The notes under the pieces were generated by a model that was not told the DNA's origin, did not search any database, and saw nothing but the letters and a program-made list of their open reading frames with translations. Positions 56,598 through 64,000 of a stretch of DNA of 64,000 nucleotides are shown here, one piece after another (within the stretch, counting starts at the first letter, position 1; each line of letters opens with the position of its first letter). A program made the translations under genes and the position numbers. The DNA is taken from positions 62,001 through 126,000 of the forward strand of contig NZ_PABT01000035.1 in assembly GCF_002699205.1 (NCBI RefSeq), read 5' to 3'. Origin of the DNA: Allomuricauda sp. Lineage in GTDB: Bacteria; Bacteroidota; Bacteroidia; Flavobacteriales; Flavobacteriaceae.

Positions 56598-57074
56598 TTA
56601 GAATCTAAAGTGTGAGAATGCTTTATTGGCCTCAGCCATTTTATGTGTATCTACTCTTTTCTTAACTGCCGCACCCTCTTCTTTGGCCGCCGCCAAAATC
56701 TCTGCAGCCAATTTCTGGGCCATGGATTTCTCATTACGCTTTCTTGCAAAGCTGATCAACCACTTCATGGCAGTGGAAATTTTTCTATCTGGACGAATCT
56801 GCATAGGAATCTGAAATGTAGCACCACCCACTCTTCTACTTCGAACCTCTACGTGTGGCATCACATTGGAAAGTGCATCTTTCCACAACTCCAATCCTGT
56901 TTTTTCTTCGTCGGTATTTTTTTCGTCAACAATATCAATTGCATCATAAAAAATCTTGAACGCAACTGATTTCTTACCATCCCACATCATCATGTTCACA
57001 AAACGTGTAACAAGCTGATCATTAAATTTTGGATCCGGTAACAACGGCCTCTTTTTTGCCTGCTTTTTTCTCAT
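56598..57074 (-). CDS. rpsG: 30S ribosomal protein S7
   Basis: S7 nucleates the 3' domain of 16S rRNA and contacts E-site tRNA. 158 residues: [60 protein letters not shown]. Normal; nine bases ahead of fusA. Confidence 0.98.
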   Translation of the reverse strand: MRKKQAKKRPLLPDPKFNDQLVTRFVNMMMWDGKKSVAFKIFYDAIDIVDEKNTDEEKTGLELWKDALSNVMPHVEVRSRRVGGATFQIPMQIRPDRKISTAMKWLISFARKRNEKSMAQKLAAEILAAAKEEGAAVKKRVDTHKMAEANKAFSHFRF

Positions 57075-57093
57075 CGCTTCTTCTTAAAAATGA

Positions 57094-57468
57094 TTATTTT
57101 TTAGGACGCTTTGCACCATACTTAGATCGTCGTTGCGTTCTACCCGCAACACCTGCGGTATCCAATGCACCACGAACGATATGATATCGCACACCAGGCA
57201 AATCCTTTACTCTTCCGCCCCTAACCAATACTATCGAGTGCTCCTGGAGGTTATGTCCTTCACCGGGGATGTAAGCGTTCACCTCTTTGCCATTGGTCAA
57301 CCTTACCCTTGCAACTTTACGCATTGCAGAGTTTGGTTTTTTTGGTGTAGTGGTATAAACACGTGTACAAACCCCTCTTCTTTGAGGACACGAATCCAAA
57401 GCAGCCGATTTACTCTTCTTGGTAATTGTGGCCCTTCCTTTTCGTACTAATTGTGAAATTGTTGGCAT
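57094..57468 (-). CDS. rpsL: 30S ribosomal protein S12
   Basis: S12 governs decoding accuracy at the A site. 124 residues: [40 protein letters not shown] and [20 protein letters not shown]. Both lysines of TPKKPNS are present, so there is no sign of the usual streptomycin-resistance change there. The frame is open to 57540, but MPTISQLV at 57468 is the conserved start. It is the first gene of the supercluster. Confidence 0.98.
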   Translation of the reverse strand: MPTISQLVRKGRATITKKSKSAALDSCPQRRGVCTRVYTTTPKKPNSAMRKVARVRLTNGKEVNAYIPGEGHNLQEHSIVLVRGGRVKDLPGVRYHIVRGALDTAGVAGRTQRRSKYGAKRPKK

Positions 57469-57492
57469 TAAATTTCTTTTAAAACTAAATAA

Positions 57493-57507
57493 CCCTCTTT
57501 TTGAGGG
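57493..57507 (-). promoter_or_regulatory. Hairpin in the rpsL leader
   Basis: CCCTC-AAAAA-GAGGG on the minus strand, a perfect five-pair stem between the promoter and the rpsL ATG. It could stabilise the leader or serve in regulation. Confidence 0.35.
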
Positions 57508-57510
57508 CTG

Positions 57511-57541
57511 CAAATGTAGTGATATTTCCCAATAATTCAAA
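57511..57541 (-). promoter_or_regulatory. Promoter of the str-S10-spc-alpha cluster
   Basis: Minus strand TTTG (57541-57538), exactly 19 bases, then TACATTTG (57518-57511): a full match to the Bacteroidota consensus TTTG-N19-TAnnTTTG. It lies 43 bases ahead of the rpsL ATG. Confidence 0.8.
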
Positions 57542-57804
57542 TCCTAAGTAATTAAATTTAGGGCAGAAACAAAAAAAGTTTCAACCCCTTCCAAAAAGCC
57601 GGCCATTCAACACACAAAAGTCCTTTTACATTCAACCACACCCCTTCACAAAATATAACTCCAAGAAAACACTATATATATTAAGGTATAAACTTTAACG
57701 TCATAACAACTACACTCCTTTAACATTTCCATAACATTTTGTAAAAAAGTAAAAACAAAGGCAGACAAACAAGAAACAGAGAGAAAAAATAATAGCAAAA
57801 ACAT

Positions 57805-57846
57805 TGATACCCCCATTATCGCAAGGGGATATCAGGTTATTTTTTT
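57805..57846 (+). promoter_or_regulatory. Inverted repeat with T-run upstream of the susC gene
   Basis: TGATACCCCC and GGGGATATCA (57805-57814, 57825-57834) pair with one mismatch over ten bases and are followed by GGTTATTTTTTTT. It may be a terminator/attenuator or an operator. The rest of this 475-base gap is AT-rich and shows no gene besides the rpsL promoter at its left end. Confidence 0.45.
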
Positions 57847-58015
57847 TGCATTAAGAACAATTCCTCCCCCTTGAAATTATATACTTCATAATGAATTTTC
57901 GTGATTTTGCGGTTATTTCATTTAAGAGACCTTTCTTAAAGATTTTATAAAATTAGTTTGGATTATTAACATGAAATTATGATTTTAGCGATCAGCTAAT
58001 TCAAATAATTTAACA

Positions 58016-61000
58016 ATGAGAACAAAACTTAATGGATTGTTAACGCTATTATTGGCGTTTGTTGTGCACATATCCTATGCACAAGACAAGACGATTACAG
58101 GTACTGTTACGGATTCCGATGGGCTACCGTTACCTGGGGTCAACATTGTCGTTGAAGGGACCACAACAGGTACCCAAACAGATTTCGATGGTAAATACGC
58201 CATCAGTGCTAGTGAAGGGCAAACCTTGCTATTCACTTATATCGGACAAAAACCTACTACAAAAGTTGTTGGTGCCGGGAGCGTAATCAACGTTCAAATG
58301 GTAGAGGACGCGCAAGCCCTTGATGAAGTGGTCGTAACAGGTGTTGCCGGAGCGACGAACGTCAAGAAACTTTCTGTTACCGTAGCTAAGGTCACCGCCG
58401 ATGATCTTCAGAACGTTCCAGCAGCCTCAGCTGCTAACGCACTTCAGGGCAAAGTATCAGGGGTGACCGTAACTAACCTCGGTCGTCCAGGTCAAGGTGC
58501 CAACATCATTTTAAGAGGTGCCAAGAACCTCTTCGGCTCCCAAAGCCCCTTAGTGATTGTTGATGGTGTTTTTGTTGAAGGAGGCCTTGCCGATATCAAT
58601 GTGGACGACATCGAATCATTTGAGGTTGTAAAAGGAGCTTCCGCATCTTCCTTGTATGGTTCAAGGGCCGGAAACGGTGTGATAGTAGTTACCACTAAAA
58701 AAGGAAAACAAGGAAAGACTCAGGTGACTATACGGTCTGAAGTTGGATTTTCTGAACTTGGGAGCAAAATGGACATCAATAAATCCCATCATTATGTTCT
58801 TGCCGATGATTACCAAAATTACGCTGGTCAATTCACTAAATACGAAGGAGTTACTTACCCTAGCAACTATCAAGGAGTAAGAGACCCTGCAGTTTCTGGT
58901 GCGAGAATTGAGGAAGATGATTTGTATTCCGACAACCCATATGGAGTCTACTATGATTTCCAAGATGAATTCTTTAGAAAAGGTATCAACCAGACACTAT
59001 ACACTTCGGTTTCTTCGGGAAGTGAAAACAGCAATACTTTCTTCTCATATGAACATACCGAAAATGAAGGTATTATGGTAGAGACTGACGGGTACACACG
59101 TAACAGTTTCAGGCTTAACACAGATTATAAAATTAACGAATGGCTCAAGTTATCCGCGTCGAATCTTTTCGTCAAAACAAAGGATTATGTCCCAACAGGG
59201 GATAGCGGTCTTTACAGGGCTGCCACACGTGTGAGCCCAGATGCAAATGTCTTTGCGGACAACCCTGACGGACAACCATATTACTATTACCCTGACCAAT
59301 GGTCCTCAGAGGTAACCAACCCATTGTATTATCTGAGTACATACAATCGTTTGGCAAGACAACAACGTTTTTTGGGTGGATATAATTTAAACATCAAACT
59401 TGCAGATTGGATAAACTTGGATACAGAATATTCCTTCGAAAAGAGAGACTACCGCTATACCACGTATAGACCATATGAAACCTATACCTCTTCTGGAGAT
59501 GAGATTGGTTTTGGATATTCAAAAGGGTCTCTTTACAAATTTTCATCTTACGGATTATCACAAAAGGCCCAATTTACTGCCAATATAGCTCAAACATGGG
59601 GTGAATTGAACCTAAAATCCAAATTGAGCTTTTTAATGGAGGACAGGTACTATGAAAACTATGATGCGTATGGCTATGACTTTCTTTATAAAGATTTGCC
59701 AACGATGGACAACTTCGACACCTCTACCATTTCTTCATCTTCAGATAGTCAAACCGAGCGTGCGAAAAACTTTTTTGCCATTGTCGGATTGGACTATAAA
59801 GACAGATATATTATTGATGGTATGTTCCGATATGACGGCTCCTCACTATTTGGGGAAAACGAAAAGTGGGCCCCTTATTACAGGGTGTCCGGGGCTTATC
59901 GAATCAGTGAAGATTTCCCGATTAACGGTATAAATGAACTTAAAATACATGCATCCTATGGTACTTCCGGCCAACGTCCAGGATTTAATTGGCAGTATGA
60001 ACAAACAGGAATTACTGATGGTAGCCTTTCCACTGATAGATTGAAAGGAAACCCAGATTTGAAACCATCAAGGACATCTGAACTTGAGGTTGGTTTGAAT
60101 GTTGACTTTTTGGACAACAGGTTCCGATTGGAAGGAAACTATTCAAAATCGGAAACAACAGATCAGTTTATGAAAGTTGATTTGTTTTCACCAGCCAATG
60201 CAGGTAAAAACAAACAATGGCAAAATGTTGGTACGGTAGCGTTCGACACTTATGAAGCTTCATTACAAGTAGACGCAATAAGAAGCGAGAACATTAATTG
60301 GAACCTAGGGTTTAATTTTGCCACTACTAAAAATGAAATTAAAGAGCTATCTGTAGCTTCAATGAAAGTTGGACCTGACGACCTTTTCTATATTACTGAA
60401 AATGAAGAATTTGGTAGTATGTACGGAAGGAAATTCGTCACTTCTTTGGAACAAATGGAAAACCAACTCGGTGACGGTGAGAGCATATCAGACTATGTTG
60501 TAAATTCCGATGGCATTGTGGTGTTGGCCTCATCAGTAGGAACCGGAGACGAAAAAGCAGTGGTCAAGTTAAATGAAGATGGATCTGTTGCATACGAAAA
60601 AATCGGAAACCAAAATGCTGATTTTCAATTGGGCATTACCTCTAATTTCACCTACAAGAACTTCGGTTTCTATATGCTTTGGGACTGGAAACAGGGAGGA
60701 GACGTTTACAACCGTAATTATCAATGGAATACCATTGATTTGAGAAGTGCCCTTGTAGATCAAGCTGGCAAACCTGCTGACGAAAAGAAAACAACTACAT
60801 ACTACGCTTCTCTTTATGATGTTAACCAGAACAATGCTTTTTGGGTAGAGGACGGATCCTTTGTCAAGCTTCGGGAAGCATCAATTTCGTACACGTTGGA
60901 CAAAAACGCATTGAACAGTGTGGCAGGAGGCTTTTTTGACTCGATTAAGTTTAGTTTGATAGGTAGAAATCTATTGACCTTTTCAGACTATAACGGATGG

Positions 61001-61111
61001 GATCCAGAGGTGGCCCAATATGACAGTGAAACATTACAGTACTACTCTGTAGATTATGGTGTTTATCCTGTTCAAAGAGCATATTCTTTATCACTACAAT
61101 TTAAATTTTAA
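58016..61111 (+). CDS. SusC/RagA-family TonB-linked outer-membrane receptor
   Basis: A 1031-residue outer-membrane transporter. After the signal peptide (cleaved after ISYAQ, residue 23) come a carboxypeptidase-regulatory-like domain (26-105, TITGTVTDSDGLPLPGVNI), the TonB-box-like DEVVVTGVAG, a plug (about 110-220, NALQGKVSGVTVTNLGRPGQ, GSLYGSRAG-type SSLYGSRAGNGVIVVTTKKG) and a barrel ending in AYSLSLQFKF. It forms a pedal-bin importer with the SusD partner encoded four bases downstream. No glycosidase or peptidase is adjacent, so the cargo (glycan or peptide) cannot be assigned. Confidence 0.96.
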   Translation: MRTKLNGLLTLLLAFVVHISYAQDKTITGTVTDSDGLPLPGVNIVVEGTTTGTQTDFDGKYAISASEGQTLLFTYIGQKPTTKVVGAGSVINVQMVEDAQALDEVVVTGVAGATNVKKLSVTVAKVTADDLQNVPAASAANALQGKVSGVTVTNLGRPGQGANIILRGAKNLFGSQSPLVIVDGVFVEGGLADINVDDIESFEVVKGASASSLYGSRAGNGVIVVTTKKGKQGKTQVTIRSEVGFSELGSKMDINKSHHYVLADDYQNYAGQFTKYEGVTYPSNYQGVRDPAVSGARIEEDDLYSDNPYGVYYDFQDEFFRKGINQTLYTSVSSGSENSNTFFSYEHTENEGIMVETDGYTRNSFRLNTDYKINEWLKLSASNLFVKTKDYVPTGDSGLYRAATRVSPDANVFADNPDGQPYYYYPDQWSSEVTNPLYYLSTYNRLARQQRFLGGYNLNIKLADWINLDTEYSFEKRDYRYTTYRPYETYTSSGDEIGFGYSKGSLYKFSSYGLSQKAQFTANIAQTWGELNLKSKLSFLMEDRYYENYDAYGYDFLYKDLPTMDNFDTSTISSSSDSQTERAKNFFAIVGLDYKDRYIIDGMFRYDGSSLFGENEKWAPYYRVSGAYRISEDFPINGINELKIHASYGTSGQRPGFNWQYEQTGITDGSLSTDRLKGNPDLKPSRTSELEVGLNVDFLDNRFRLEGNYSKSETTDQFMKVDLFSPANAGKNKQWQNVGTVAFDTYEASLQVDAIRSENINWNLGFNFATTKNEIKELSVASMKVGPDDLFYITENEEFGSMYGRKFVTSLEQMENQLGDGESISDYVVNSDGIVVLASSVGTGDEKAVVKLNEDGSVAYEKIGNQNADFQLGITSNFTYKNFGFYMLWDWKQGGDVYNRNYQWNTIDLRSALVDQAGKPADEKKTTTYYASLYDVNQNNAFWVEDGSFVKLREASISYTLDKNALNSVAGGFFDSIKFSLIGRNLLTFSDYNGWDPEVAQYDSETLQYYSVDYGVYPVQRAYSLSLQFKF

Positions 61112-61115
61112 ACTA

Positions 61116-62570
61116 ATGAAAACTAACAAAATATTTGTCTTATTCTCACTCATAACCTTTCTAATAGGTTGTGATGATTTTGACACCAATTTGGATGTTG
61201 GAAACCCGGAGAACCCCAATGATGAAATATTGGCAACCGACCCCGTTGCCCTTGAATCAACTACGGGTACACTAATAAACAACTGGTTCCAGACCACGCA
61301 CAGCTATGAAAGCCCTGTATTTGCAATGGCAACCATGTCAGACATTTTAACCTGTTCATGGGGGAATTTTGGTATGCGTGATACTTCCAGTGAACCCAGG
61401 GTTGCATTCAACAATGAAGGCAGTTATGGATATGCGTATATCAATGAAACCTTTTTCAACTCGATGTATTCTATCCTAAGCGATGCCAATACAGTTATGT
61501 ATGCCGTAAACTCCGGGGTTGAATTCGATAATCCGGAAGCTGTGGAAGCTGTTGCCAAATTTGCACAGGCCATAGTTATTGGATATTTGGCAATGACTTA
61601 TGACCAAGTATGGCTTTCTGATGAAAATGGTGTAATCAATGAAGGTGAGTCCGTGGATTACAAGGAAGCGATGGATTTTGCAATAAGTAAATTGGATGAA
61701 GCCATAGACTTCACCAACCAATCCTCTTTCACTCTTCCTGAAACGTGGGTTCCCGGTATGACCATTGATAACAATTATTTAGCTGCATTAATGAATTCTT
61801 TTGGGGCTCGTATGTTAACAATGAATGCAAGAAACTCTGCGGAAAGGGACGCTACTGATTGGGAAAAAGTACTGGAATATGCAAACAACGGTATAACAAC
61901 TGACTTTGCCCCCGTAGCAGATGACATAGTTTGGTATGATTTATATAAAACCTATGCCGTATATCCTGGATGGGCAAGGGTAGATTTATATGTCATTAAC
62001 AAAATGGACCCATCAACCCCAGCGTATTGGCCAGAAGACACCCAAACCCTGCCTGAATCCACTAGTGATGATGCCAGGTTGGCCACCGATTTTGAATATC
62101 TGTCTTCTCAAGACTTTAACGCTGCAAGGGGAACATATCACTATAGCAGTTACAGGTATAGTAGATATGATGATTATATAACAGAATGGACAACTCCCAT
62201 GCCGGAATTTGTTGTTGCAGAAAACGACATGTACAAGGCTGAAGCACTATTGCGACTTAACAGATATTCTGAAGCTGCAGCAGTTATAAACTCAGGAACC
62301 AGGACCACTAGGGGTCAACTACCTAATATTGGTACAACTCCTGAAGAAATTGCCGAGGCAATACATTACGAAAGAGTGGTTGAGTTCCCATTTACCAGCT
62401 ATGGACTTAATTTCTTCGAAATGCGTAAAGAAAATCTATTACAAGCAGGAACAATGCTCCATTTTCCTGTTCCAGGAACAGCATTGGCCGCAATACCTGC
62501 AGAGTATTACACTTTTGGAGGTACATCTGGTGAAGCTGGTGTAGACTATTCAACAGGAGGTTGGAGGTAG
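61116..62570 (+). CDS. SusD/RagB-family nutrient-binding lipoprotein
   Basis: A 484-residue surface lipoprotein (leader FVLFSLITFLIGC, lipidation at C19) that acts as the lid of the SusC receptor. It shows the helical TPR-like SusD fold: FAQAIVIGYLAMTYDQVWLS, YKEAMDFAISKLDEAIDFTN, YKAEALLRLNRYSEAAAVIN and the late AIHYERVVEFPF. The type is closer to the SusD-like_2/peptide-binding group than to classical starch SusD. The frame is open to 61056, overlapping susC, but the lipoprotein leader fixes the start at 61116. A strong terminator follows. Confidence 0.94.
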   Translation: MKTNKIFVLFSLITFLIGCDDFDTNLDVGNPENPNDEILATDPVALESTTGTLINNWFQTTHSYESPVFAMATMSDILTCSWGNFGMRDTSSEPRVAFNNEGSYGYAYINETFFNSMYSILSDANTVMYAVNSGVEFDNPEAVEAVAKFAQAIVIGYLAMTYDQVWLSDENGVINEGESVDYKEAMDFAISKLDEAIDFTNQSSFTLPETWVPGMTIDNNYLAALMNSFGARMLTMNARNSAERDATDWEKVLEYANNGITTDFAPVADDIVWYDLYKTYAVYPGWARVDLYVINKMDPSTPAYWPEDTQTLPESTSDDARLATDFEYLSSQDFNAARGTYHYSSYRYSRYDDYITEWTTPMPEFVVAENDMYKAEALLRLNRYSEAAAVINSGTRTTRGQLPNIGTTPEEIAEAIHYERVVEFPFTSYGLNFFEMRKENLLQAGTMLHFPVPGTALAAIPAEYYTFGGTSGEAGVDYSTGGWR

Positions 62571-62600
62571 AATCCCTCTTTCCCCAGTGAATCAAAATAA

Positions 62601-62639
62601 AGAGAGCTATACCTTGATGGTATAGCTCTCTCTTTTTTA
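62601..62639 (+). terminator. Intrinsic terminator of the susC-susD unit
   Basis: AGAGAGCTATACC (62601-62613), loop TTGAT, GGTATAGCTCTCT (62619-62631), then CTTTTTTAT. A perfect 13-pair stem with a T-run, 30 bases after the susD stop. Confidence 0.95.
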
Positions 62640-62772
62640 TCAATCATCATTTGAAGTTTTTTAGTCAATTAAAATTAATTTTATCAAACTCTACGAAATA
62701 GCCGAATCTTCGATTCACCCACCATTTTTTTGTGAAAAAAGAAAATTGTAAGTCCTATAGATTATTTCTATT

Positions 62773-62780
62773 TACTTTTG
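62773..62780 (+). promoter_or_regulatory. -7 element of rlmB
   Basis: TACTTTTG fits TAnnTTTG and ends four bases before the rlmB ATG, so the mRNA would be leaderless or nearly so. The best upstream TTG (62746-62748) is 24 bases away, longer than usual. Confidence 0.45.
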
Positions 62781-62784
62781 CCCC

Positions 62785-63522
62785 ATGAAACACGACCAGC
62801 TCATCTACGGCATACGTGCAGTTATAGAAGCGATAAACGCCAACCAGCCCATCAATAAAATATTTGCCCAAAAAGGGCTGAAAGGGGAACTCTTCAAAGA
62901 ATTGGAATCCTCTGCCAGAAAAAATGGGATCAGCCTATCCTATGTTCCCGTTGAAAAACTAAATCGCCTCACACGAAACAACCACCAAGGCGTGGTTGCA
63001 CAGATATCACCCGTGCAATTCCACGATTTTGGAGCATTGGTGGAACAAGTGCTCAACAAAGAAGAAACCCCACTCTTCTTGATGCTTGATGGCGTGTCAG
63101 ATGTCCGTAATTTCGGGGCAATTATCCGAACAGCCGAATGCTCCGGGGTTCATGGTATCATTATCCCAAAAAGCGGTGCTGCGCCTATAACCGAAGATAC
63201 CGTAAAAACCTCTGCGGGGGCTGTATTCAATGTCCCCATCGCCAAAGTGGACCATTTAAAGGATGCTGTTTTTTATCTACAATCCTCCGGCATCGTGGTC
63301 ACTGGGGCCACGGAAAAAGCTGATGAAGATATTTATGGAGTAGATTTTAGCCAACCAACGGCCATAGTAATGGGCTCCGAGGATAAAGGCATCTCCCCTT
63401 CCACCCTAAACATACTCGATCATAGAGCAAAGTTGCCGCTTATGGGCAAAATTGGTTCGTTGAATGTTTCGGTGGCCTGTGGCGTTTTCCTTTATGAAGT
63501 GGTTCGGCAACGAAAAAAATAA
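62785..63522 (+). CDS. rlmB: 23S rRNA (guanosine-2'-O)-methyltransferase RlmB
   Basis: A 245-residue SpoU-class (SPOUT knot) enzyme that 2'-O-methylates G2251 in the P loop of 23S rRNA. The N-terminal substrate-binding domain (QLIYGIRAVIEAINANQPIN) precedes knot motif 1 (SDVRNFGAIIRTAECSGVHG), motif 2 (AIVMGSEDKGIS) and motif 3 (LPLMGKIGSLNVSVACGVFL). Length fits RlmB. It is three bases from the convergent rhomboid gene. Confidence 0.94.
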   Translation: MKHDQLIYGIRAVIEAINANQPINKIFAQKGLKGELFKELESSARKNGISLSYVPVEKLNRLTRNNHQGVVAQISPVQFHDFGALVEQVLNKEETPLFLMLDGVSDVRNFGAIIRTAECSGVHGIIIPKSGAAPITEDTVKTSAGAVFNVPIAKVDHLKDAVFYLQSSGIVVTGATEKADEDIYGVDFSQPTAIVMGSEDKGISPSTLNILDHRAKLPLMGKIGSLNVSVACGVFLYEVVRQRKK

Positions 63523-63525
63523 GTG

Positions 63526-64000
63526 TCAATCCTTTTTGGATTCCTTGTAGTGATATTTAATTTCGATTTTATCCTCAGTTTTTTCCTCCTCGGAAATTTC
63601 AATGAAGTTACCGTTTTCGTCAAAATGTTTTAAGAAAGGGTCATCATCCTCATTAAAATCTTCCCGTTCCCAATCATACTTGCGAACCTCCGGCACACGG
63701 ACTCTGGTAACAAACGCCAAAACAAGACCGGTTGTGAATCCAGCTAGATGGCCTTCCCAAGAAATACCGTCCTTTACCGGGAAGATGTACCAAATCATAC
63801 TCCCATAAATAAAGACAACCACCAAAGAAAGTGCCACCAACCTATAATTTTTAGCCAAAATCCCTTTGAAGAAAATAAAACTGGCCAGTAAATAGATCAC
63901 CCCGCTCGCACCAATATGGTATGATGGCCGTGCAATTGCCCAAGTGAGCAAACCAGAAGCAAGCGTTCCTAACAATAGCACCCGAAGTGCGGCGCTCCGA
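63526..64000 (-). CDS. Rhomboid-family intramembrane serine protease (partial, 5' end outside window)
   Basis: The frame stays open to the right edge, so the first helices are missing. The 158 codons present show the rhomboid active site: serine in HIGASGVIYLLASF and histidine in WEGHLAGFTTGLV, separated by three membrane helices. A cytosolic tail of about 55 residues follows, rich in Asp/Glu (EREDFNEDDDPFLKHFDENG) with a basic end. Rhomboids cleave transmembrane segments of partner proteins; the substrate is unknown. Internal GTG or other codons near 63981 are not the true start. Confidence 0.9.
   Translation of the reverse strand, partial: RSAALRVLLLGTLASGLLTWAIARPSYHIGASGVIYLLASFIFFKGILAKNYRLVALSLVVVFIYGSMIWYIFPVKDGISWEGHLAGFTTGLVLAFVTRVRVPEVRKYDWEREDFNEDDDPFLKHFDENGNFIEISEEEKTEDKIEIKYHYKESKKD

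Noticed and set aside
54463..57468. Complete proteobacterial-type str operon with tuf
   Set aside because: rpsL, rpsG and fusA are followed directly by rpsJ; no tuf gene is in the window.
58016..62570. Full polysaccharide utilisation locus
   Set aside because: Only susC and susD are present; no glycoside hydrolase, lyase, sulfatase or regulator lies nearby, so the term would overstate the evidence.

Overview
The window is chromosomal DNA of a marine flavobacterium (Bacteroidota, Flavobacteriaceae; a Muricauda/Flagellimonas-like genome is my best guess from overall protein similarity, not from any search). Support: several start regions carry the Bacteroidota -7 promoter element TAnnTTTG, two of them with a TTTG about 18-19 bases upstream; SusC/SusD and FecR/TonB receptor genes are present; S14 and L36 are the zinc-free types; infA and rpmJ follow secY; and Shine-Dalgarno sequences are rare. 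No tRNA, rRNA, CRISPR array, prophage or intact insertion sequence was seen.

Layout. 1-2712: malate synthase (cut by the left edge), divergent from a RamB/ScfR-type acetate regulator across a palindrome-rich control region. 2714-12429: mixed housekeeping and envelope genes (aldose epimerase, a decayed peptidase remnant, LolC/E-type permease, NamZ-like muramidase, sterol-desaturase-like hydroxylase, YkgJ-type Cys-cluster protein, methyltransferase, archaemetzincin-like lipoprotein, QueE, secreted RidA, HerA-like ATPase). 12501-15900: HxlR regulator among hydrolase, VOC and DUF2306 genes. 16021-18422: small lipoprotein, folD, ffh. 18527-24444: a cell-surface-signalling locus with an ECF sigma factor, a FecR anti-sigma factor and an STN-domain TonB receptor, divergent from a large acidic lipoprotein built of tandem modules. 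24534-30664: a broken DUF559 gene, argS, an SDR/DUF2867 gene and outer-membrane or unknown proteins. 30670-33748: a trypsin-like protease of low GC, a cluster of dispersed palindromic repeats, and two adjacent guanidino-group-modifying hydrolases that could turn arginine into ornithine. 34033-40156: gltA, a glycogen synthase, eno, carA.

40255-57468 (minus strand) is the complete str-S10-spc-alpha ribosomal supercluster, from rpsL to rplQ, with a consensus promoter ahead of rpsL, a terminator after rplQ and structured gaps between rpsJ and rplC and ahead of rpsD. tuf is not in the str part. 58016-62570 is an isolated SusC/SusD pair ending in a strong terminator, followed by rlmB and a rhomboid protease cut by the right edge.

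The best candidate for an uncharacterised system is the sigma/FecR/TonB-receptor locus with its divergent repeat-built lipoprotein (18527-24444): regulator, signal-transducing receptor and a probable surface ligand-binding or calcium-binding partner in one block. Second are the arginine/citrulline hydrolase pair and the putative RNA switches in the ribosomal operon. Nothing in the window is overtly exotic; most of it is a normal core genome.
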